A stretch of 64,000 bases of DNA from positions 1 to 64,000 of the forward strand of contig NZ_JBLKRT010000012.1 in NCBI RefSeq assembly GCF_047607445.1, written 5' to 3'. The DNA comes from Crystallibacter sulfonylureivorans_A. GTDB lineage: Bacteria > Actinomycetota > Actinomycetes > Actinomycetales > Micrococcaceae. Below are positions 60,079 to 64,000 of this stretch, in pieces. The translations under genes were made by a program, and so were the position numbers. Under the pieces are notes generated by a model. It was given only the letters and a program-made list of their open reading frames with translations. It was not told the DNA's origin and did not search any database. The first letter of the stretch is position 1, and each line of letters begins with the position of its first letter.

Positions 60079-61107
60079 TTAGCCCGGTGTGAGGACGAAA
60101 TCCCACGGGTCGGTGTTGGTCACGCTGACCTTGACTTCCACGCGGTAGCCCTGGTCGGTCAAGACGTTGTCGAGCGCCGCCGACGCCGGGGTCAGCCAGA
60201 GCCATTCGCTGCCGAAATGCGAGACGTCGATCAGGTACGGCCGGCCTTCCACCGTTCCTTCGCGTGCCTCGGAGGCCGGATGGTGGCGCAGATCTGCCGT
60301 CACATAAACGTCCGCGCGGGATGCGCGGACCTGATCGAACAGCGAGTCGCCGGCACCGCCGCAGACGGCCACACTGCGGATGATTCCGTTGCGGTCGCCC
60401 GCCACCTTCACTCCCCCGGCGACGGCCGGCAGGATGCTGAAGACTTGCTCGGCGAACTCGCCAAGGGTCCTGGCTTCGGACAACTCTCCGACGCGTCCGA
60501 TGCCTTCTTCCGGCAGCCCATTGTCGGCCGGCGAGAGCGGCCGCACGTCCTGCAAACCGAGGGCATCGGCCAGCACGTCGGAAACTCCGCCCACTGCGCT
60601 GTCCCCGTTGGTGTGCACGGTGACCAAGGCGCAGCCGTTCTCGATCAGCCGGTGCACCGCGTCGCCCTTGAAGCTGGAGGTTGCCACCGAATTGACCGGC
60701 TTCAGCAGCAGCGGGTGGTGGGTGACCAGCAGGTCGGCGCCCCACTCGATGGCTTCGGTGATCACGTCGGCCGTGGGATCCACTGCGAACAGGATCTTCT
60801 GCACCTCCGCAGTCGGACGCCCGACGACGGGGCCAACGGCATCCCACTGCTCGGCCAGCGATTCGGGCCACAGTTCCTCAATGGCCAGCAGCACATCGCC
60901 GAGGACCGGCGTTTTCGGCTGCTCTTCGACCGGCCCGGCGGCTGCTGCACCCGCAGTGGTTTCGGCGCCCGCGGGAGCCTGATCATCGTGTGAGGTTTCT
61001 GCTTCCGCAGGGTTGTCGGTGCGGGCCGGGGCTTGGGTTCCCGCTGAAGGTGTGGATCCCGCGGGGGCGTCGGTGTCCCCGGTGCGGAGCTGTTCGTCGT
61101 CGACCAT
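60079..61107 (-). CDS. Nif3-like dinuclear metal-centre protein
   Basis: 342 residues: the first about 70 are low-complexity (Ala/Thr/Glu/Pro-rich), followed by the Nif3/YqfO domain. Motifs are LAEQWDAVGPVVGRP, DLLVTHHPLLLKPVNSV (metal His pair), VTVHTNGDSAVGG (metal ligands) and a late DVSHFGSEWLWL. The family binds two metal ions and forms hexameric toroids; annotated as GTP cyclohydrolase 1 type 2 in databases, but its physiological role is uncertain. The ATG at 61105-61107 has AAAAGGA at good spacing. It is upstream of the coiled-coil protein on the same strand, a conserved actinobacterial pair. Confidence 0.9.
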   Translation of the reverse strand: MVDDEQLRTGDTDAPAGSTPSAGTQAPARTDNPAEAETSHDDQAPAGAETTAGAAAAGPVEEQPKTPVLGDVLLAIEELWPESLAEQWDAVGPVVGRPTAEVQKILFAVDPTADVITEAIEWGADLLVTHHPLLLKPVNSVATSSFKGDAVHRLIENGCALVTVHTNGDSAVGGVSDVLADALGLQDVRPLSPADNGLPEEGIGRVGELSEARTLGEFAEQVFSILPAVAGGVKVAGDRNGIIRSVAVCGGAGDSLFDQVRASRADVYVTADLRHHPASEAREGTVEGRPYLIDVSHFGSEWLWLTPASAALDNVLTDQGYRVEVKVSVTNTDPWDFVLTPG

Positions 61108-61208
61108 AAGTCCTTTTCTACCCCATCCGCCGCGGGCCCGCTCACCCGCCCGGGGCGGATGACTTGCACCCCGGGAACATTCGAGGGGTCCGTGACATTG
61201 TTTAACCC

Positions 61209-61733
61209 ATGAAGACTTTTGTGCTTGGCGGTGGCTGCTTCTGGTGCCTGGACGCGGTCTACAACATGACCCGCGGCGTGACGGAGGTGGTCTCCGGCTA
61301 TACCGGTGGCGCTGTGCGGAACCCGTCCTATGAGGCGGTCTGCTCCGGAACCACCGGGCACGCGGAGGTTGTCGCGGTCACGTTCGACGAGACGGTTGTT
61401 CCCGAAGACGTCATCCTGGGCATGTTCTTCGCGTCGCACGATCCCACCACGCTGAACCGCCAGGGGTACGACGTCGGCACCCAGTACCGTTCGTCGATGT
61501 TTTACATCGACGACGAGCAGAAGCAGACCTTTGTTTCGGCGATTGAACGTGCGCAGGCCGACTGGCACGACCCGATCGTGACCGAAGTGGTCCGGCTGCC
61601 GGAGTTCTACCCGGCGGAGGAATACCACCAGAACTTCTACGCCAAGCATCCGCAGATGGGCTACTGCCAGGTGATCATCAATCCCAAGCTGGCCAAGGCC
61701 CGAAAATATTACGCCGAATGGCTCACCGCATAG
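61209..61733 (+). CDS. msrA: Peptide methionine-S-sulfoxide reductase
   Basis: 174 residues. It reduces methionine-S-sulfoxide in proteins to methionine. The catalytic GGCFWC loop is at residues 8-13 (Cys10 nucleophile), followed by the conserved GYTGGAVRNPSYEAVCSGTTGHAEVV region, HDPTTLNRQG, YRSSMFY and EEYHQNFY. Length is typical. It is divergent from the Nif3-like gene and precedes cysK by 90 bp on the same strand, so methionine repair and cysteine synthesis may share expression. The start ATG has no strong Shine-Dalgarno, so it may be leaderless or nearly so. Confidence 0.96.
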   Translation: MKTFVLGGGCFWCLDAVYNMTRGVTEVVSGYTGGAVRNPSYEAVCSGTTGHAEVVAVTFDETVVPEDVILGMFFASHDPTTLNRQGYDVGTQYRSSMFYIDDEQKQTFVSAIERAQADWHDPIVTEVVRLPEFYPAEEYHQNFYAKHPQMGYCQVIINPKLAKARKYYAEWLTA

Positions 61734-61823
61734 CAGGCCGATCAGCGCGCTGACTAGGCTGAAAGAAGTTTTGTTACTCCCATCTTTGTAGCGGCCTCCG
61801 GGCCAGAAGGCAGGAACACACAC

Positions 61824-62759
61824 ATGGCACCGATTTACGACGACGTCACCCAGGTTGTGGGACGCACCCCGCTGGTGCGCCTGAACCGACTCACCGAAGG
61901 CCTGCCGGCCCAGGTGGCCGTGAAGCTGGAGTTCTACAACCCGGCCAACTCGGTGAAGGACCGGATCGGTGTGGCCATCGTCGACGCCGCCGAGAAGGCC
62001 GGAGCCCTGAAGCCGGGCGGCACCATCGTGGAGGGCACGTCCGGCAACACCGGCATCGCGCTGGCCATGGTCGGCGCGGCCCGCGGCTACAAGGTCATCC
62101 TGACCATGCCGGAGACCATGTCCACCGAACGCCGCGTGATGTTGCGCGCCTTCGGTGCCGAGATCGTGCTGACCCCGGGCTCCGAGGGCATGCGCGGTGC
62201 GGTGGAGAAGGCCAAGGAGATCGTGGCCAACACCGAGAACTCCATCTGGGCGCAGCAGTTCGCCAATGAGGCCAACCCGCTGATCCATCGGAACACCACC
62301 GGCGAGGAAATCTGGGCCGACACCGACGGCCAGGTGGACATCCTGGTGGCCGGCATCGGCACCGGCGGCACCATCACCGGCGCCGGCGGCCTGCTCAAGG
62401 AGCGCAAGCCCGGCGTGCGGATCATTGCCGTCGAGCCGGAAGACTCCCCCATCCTGACCGGCGGCAATCCCGGCCCGCACAAGATCCAGGGCCTGGGCGC
62501 CAACTTCATTCCGGAGGTGCTGGACACCAACGTCTACGACGAAGTGCTGGATGCACCGACGTCGGCTTCGGTCGCCGTCGCCCGCGATCTGGGCATCAAG
62601 GAAGGCATCCTCGGCGGCATCTCCTCCGGTGCTGCGGTCTGGGCGGCGCTGGAAGTGGCCAAGCGGCCGGAGAACGCCGGTAAGCTGATCGTGGCCGTGG
62701 TGCCCGACTTCGGTGAGCGCTACATTTCCACGCTCCTCTACGACGACATCCGCGGCTAA
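61824..62759 (+). CDS. cysK: Cysteine synthase A (O-acetylserine sulfhydrylase)
   Basis: 311 residues, a fold-type II PLP enzyme. It combines O-acetylserine and sulfide to give cysteine. Visible: NPANSVKDRIG (Lys that binds PLP), EGTSGNTGIALA (substrate loop), the phosphate loop GIGTGGTITG, and SPILTGGNPGPHKIQGLGANFIPEVLD. RBS GGCAGGAA precedes the ATG. cysE follows 59 bp downstream, and the two enzymes usually form the cysteine synthase complex. A hairpin lies in the gap. A palindrome TCAGCGCGCTGA at 61742-61753 upstream of the gene could be an operator. Confidence 0.97.
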   Translation: MAPIYDDVTQVVGRTPLVRLNRLTEGLPAQVAVKLEFYNPANSVKDRIGVAIVDAAEKAGALKPGGTIVEGTSGNTGIALAMVGAARGYKVILTMPETMSTERRVMLRAFGAEIVLTPGSEGMRGAVEKAKEIVANTENSIWAQQFANEANPLIHRNTTGEEIWADTDGQVDILVAGIGTGGTITGAGGLLKERKPGVRIIAVEPEDSPILTGGNPGPHKIQGLGANFIPEVLDTNVYDEVLDAPTSASVAVARDLGIKEGILGGISSGAAVWAALEVAKRPENAGKLIVAVVPDFGERYISTLLYDDIRG

Positions 62760-62770
62760 CCAGCTTCCCC

Positions 62771-62817
62771 GCGCCAGGCGGGCGGCGGCTAGGCAGTTTT
62801 AGCTCCGCCCGCGGCGC
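62771..62817 (+). promoter_or_regulatory. Hairpin between cysK and cysE
   Basis: GCGCCAGGCGGGCGG (62771-62785) can pair with CCGCCCGCGGCGC (62805-62817), with a two-base bulge and a 19-base loop containing TTTT. It ends one base before the first possible cysE ATG, so it could attenuate or sequester initiation. Confidence 0.45.
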
Positions 62818-62818
62818 G

Positions 62819-63427
62819 ATGTCCGATCAGAAAGAGCACATGGGTTTCCTAGCGCGACTGCGTGAAGACCTCGAGGCCGCCCGGTCGCATGACCCGGCGG
62901 CGCGGGGCCGCGTCGAGAATTTCCTGGCCTATTCCGGATTGCATGCCATCTGGATCCACCGGCTGACCCACAAAATGTGGGCCAACCCGTCGCTGCGGCT
63001 GCCGGCCCGGCTGATCTCCCAGGCCGGCCGATTCCTGACCGGCATCGAGATCCACCCCGGCGCGACGATTGGCCGCAGGTTCTTCATTGACCACGGTATG
63101 GGCGTAGTGATCGGCGAAACCGCGGAGATCGGCGAGGACGTGATGATCTACCACGGCGTCACCCTCGGCGGCCGCTCGCTGGCGAAGGTCAAGCGCCACC
63201 CCACCATCGGCGACCGCGTGGTCATCGGCGCCGGAGCCAAGGTGCTCGGGCCCGTGGTTATCGGCGCGGACAGCGCCATCGGCGCCAACGCCGTGGTGGT
63301 CAAGGACGCCCCGCCGGAATCCATCATCACCGGCATTCCTGCCACCTTCCGGCACCGCGACCCGCAGCGCGAAACCAAGCCTGCCGTTGACCCGGCCGAG
63401 TACATCGATCCCGCGATGTGGATCTAA
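62819..63427 (+). CDS. cysE: Serine O-acetyltransferase
   Basis: 202 residues from ATG 62819; a second ATG at 62840 starts nearer to the usual MGFLARLRED and may be the true start, as the first lacks a ribosome binding site. It acetylates serine with acetyl-CoA, the first step of cysteine synthesis. An N-terminal helical part (about residues 8-70) is followed by a left-handed beta helix of hexapeptide repeats: IHPGATIGRRFFIDHGMGVVIG, ETAEIGEDVMIYHGVTLGG, KRHPTIGDRVVIGAGAKVLG. The short EpsC/CysE type without a long extension. The C-terminal DPAEYIDPAMWI ends in Ile, as required to insert into CysK. Confidence 0.95.
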   Translation: MSDQKEHMGFLARLREDLEAARSHDPAARGRVENFLAYSGLHAIWIHRLTHKMWANPSLRLPARLISQAGRFLTGIEIHPGATIGRRFFIDHGMGVVIGETAEIGEDVMIYHGVTLGGRSLAKVKRHPTIGDRVVIGAGAKVLGPVVIGADSAIGANAVVVKDAPPESIITGIPATFRHRDPQRETKPAVDPAEYIDPAMWI

Positions 63428-63474
63428 CCCTCCGCTGCCTGAAACACCGTTGAAACTGACGATAGGACAGACCC

Positions 63475-64000
63475 TTGGGTGAATCGATTCGTATCGGCAT
63501 TGCCGGCTACGGAAACCTGGGCCGCGGCGTGGAGGCCGCGGTGGCCAAAAACCCGGACATGCAACTGGTGGGGGTGTTCACCCGCCGGCATCCCGCGGAT
63601 CTGGCCACTCTGCGCACCGAGACCGCGGTCTACGCCATGGATGACCTCGCCGCGCACGAGGACCGCATTGACGTGCTGATTCTGTGCGGCGGCTCGAAGG
63701 AAGACCTGCCGCAGCAGGGGCCGGTCATCGCCGCCCTCTTCAACACCGTGGACAGCTTCGACACGCACGCCCGCATCCCGGAGTACTTCGAGACCGTTGA
63801 CACCCCGGCCCGCGCGGCCCGGAAGACCGCGCTGATTTCGGCCGGCTGGGATCCCGGGATTCTCTCGATCAACCGGGTCTACGGAGAAGCCCTGCTCCCC
63901 GACGGCGACACCTACACGTTCTGGGGCCGCGGGCTGAGCCAGGGCCACTCGGACGCGATTCGCCGCGTGCCCGGTGTAGCCGCCGGCGTCCAGTACACCT
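63475..64000 (+). CDS. ddh: Diaminopimelate dehydrogenase, N-terminal part
   Basis: The gene starts with TTG at 63475-63477 and runs beyond the window; 175 codons are visible. It reads IRIGIAGYGNLGRGVEAAVAK (NADPH-binding Rossmann loop), VLILCGGSKEDLPQQGP, FDTHARIPEYF and ISAGWDPGILSINRVYGEALLPDG, diagnostic of meso-2,6-diaminopimelate D-dehydrogenase. It makes meso-DAP in one step from tetrahydrodipicolinate and ammonia, for lysine and peptidoglycan. It follows cysE by 47 bp in the same direction. AGGACAG lies ahead of the start. Its presence does not prove DAP-type peptidoglycan, since lysine-type Arthrobacter strains also can carry it. Confidence 0.93.
   Translation, partial: MGESIRIGIAGYGNLGRGVEAAVAKNPDMQLVGVFTRRHPADLATLRTETAVYAMDDLAAHEDRIDVLILCGGSKEDLPQQGPVIAALFNTVDSFDTHARIPEYFETVDTPARAARKTALISAGWDPGILSINRVYGEALLPDGDTYTFWGRGLSQGHSDAIRRVPGVAAGVQYT

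Noticed and set aside
60762..62480. 572-codon minus-strand frame
   Set aside because: Spans antisense of cysK and msrA and an alternative frame of the Nif3 gene; no coherent domain.

Overview
The window is high-GC actinobacterial DNA, most like a member of the Micrococcaceae (Arthrobacter and relatives). The evidence is gene content and style: frequent GTG and TTG starts, EttA, oligoribonuclease, a long-form GAPDH, a type A RNase P RNA, a Nif3-like and zinc-ribbon pair, and a meso-diaminopimelate dehydrogenase. No rRNA gene is present, so the genus is inferred.

Layout. Positions 1-4130 hold the start of a NeuB-type sialic acid synthase, ettA, ssb, a solitary tyrosine recombinase and tRNA-Arg(TCT). 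Positions 4390-15100 are mostly secreted or surface proteins: an anchored tail protein, a CotH-kinase protein, an alpha/beta-hydrolase-like protein, two secreted EEP phosphohydrolases and a GH25 lysozyme with FG-GAP repeats. Positions 15110-32058 hold polymer-building enzymes in several short units: a tandem double CDP-glycerol glycerophosphotransferase, a Stealth phosphotransferase, a third CDP-glycerol transferase-like protein, two acyltransferases, a GT4 enzyme with a small coupled partner, a pyruvyltransferase/GT8-like fusion and two small deacetylase paralogues. Positions 32226-45341 (minus strand) form one tightly coupled run: tagG and tagH export genes, two GT2 enzymes, a CDP-alcohol transferase, tagD, a second Stealth protein, a GT2/glycerophosphotransferase fusion, an acyltransferase and manB-manC. 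A MptB-like mannosyltransferase lies upstream at 45904-47511. The whole block reads as a locus for synthesis, decoration and ABC export of a teichoic-acid-like (polyol phosphate or sugar phosphate) cell-wall glycopolymer.

Positions 47648-64000 return to mainly housekeeping genes: orn, tRNA-His, def, long gap, rnpB, yaaA, a zinc-ribbon protein, Nif3, msrA, cysK, cysE and partial ddh. This stretch is interrupted by a decayed LGFP-repeat gene, a GDPD lipoprotein, short repeats, two further alpha/beta-hydrolase-like paralogues with nearly identical 3' halves, and a secreted SGNH-like protein.

The most novel-looking elements are: (i) the three-member family at 7265-9064, 54463-56259 and 56325-58088, combining a hydrolase fold with two repeated beta modules; (ii) the twice-occurring Stealth-plus-glycerophosphotransferase pair; (iii) a small beta module found alone and fused to polymer enzymes; (iv) the pyruvyltransferase-GT8 fusion. 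All functional assignments come from reading the translated sequence without database searches.
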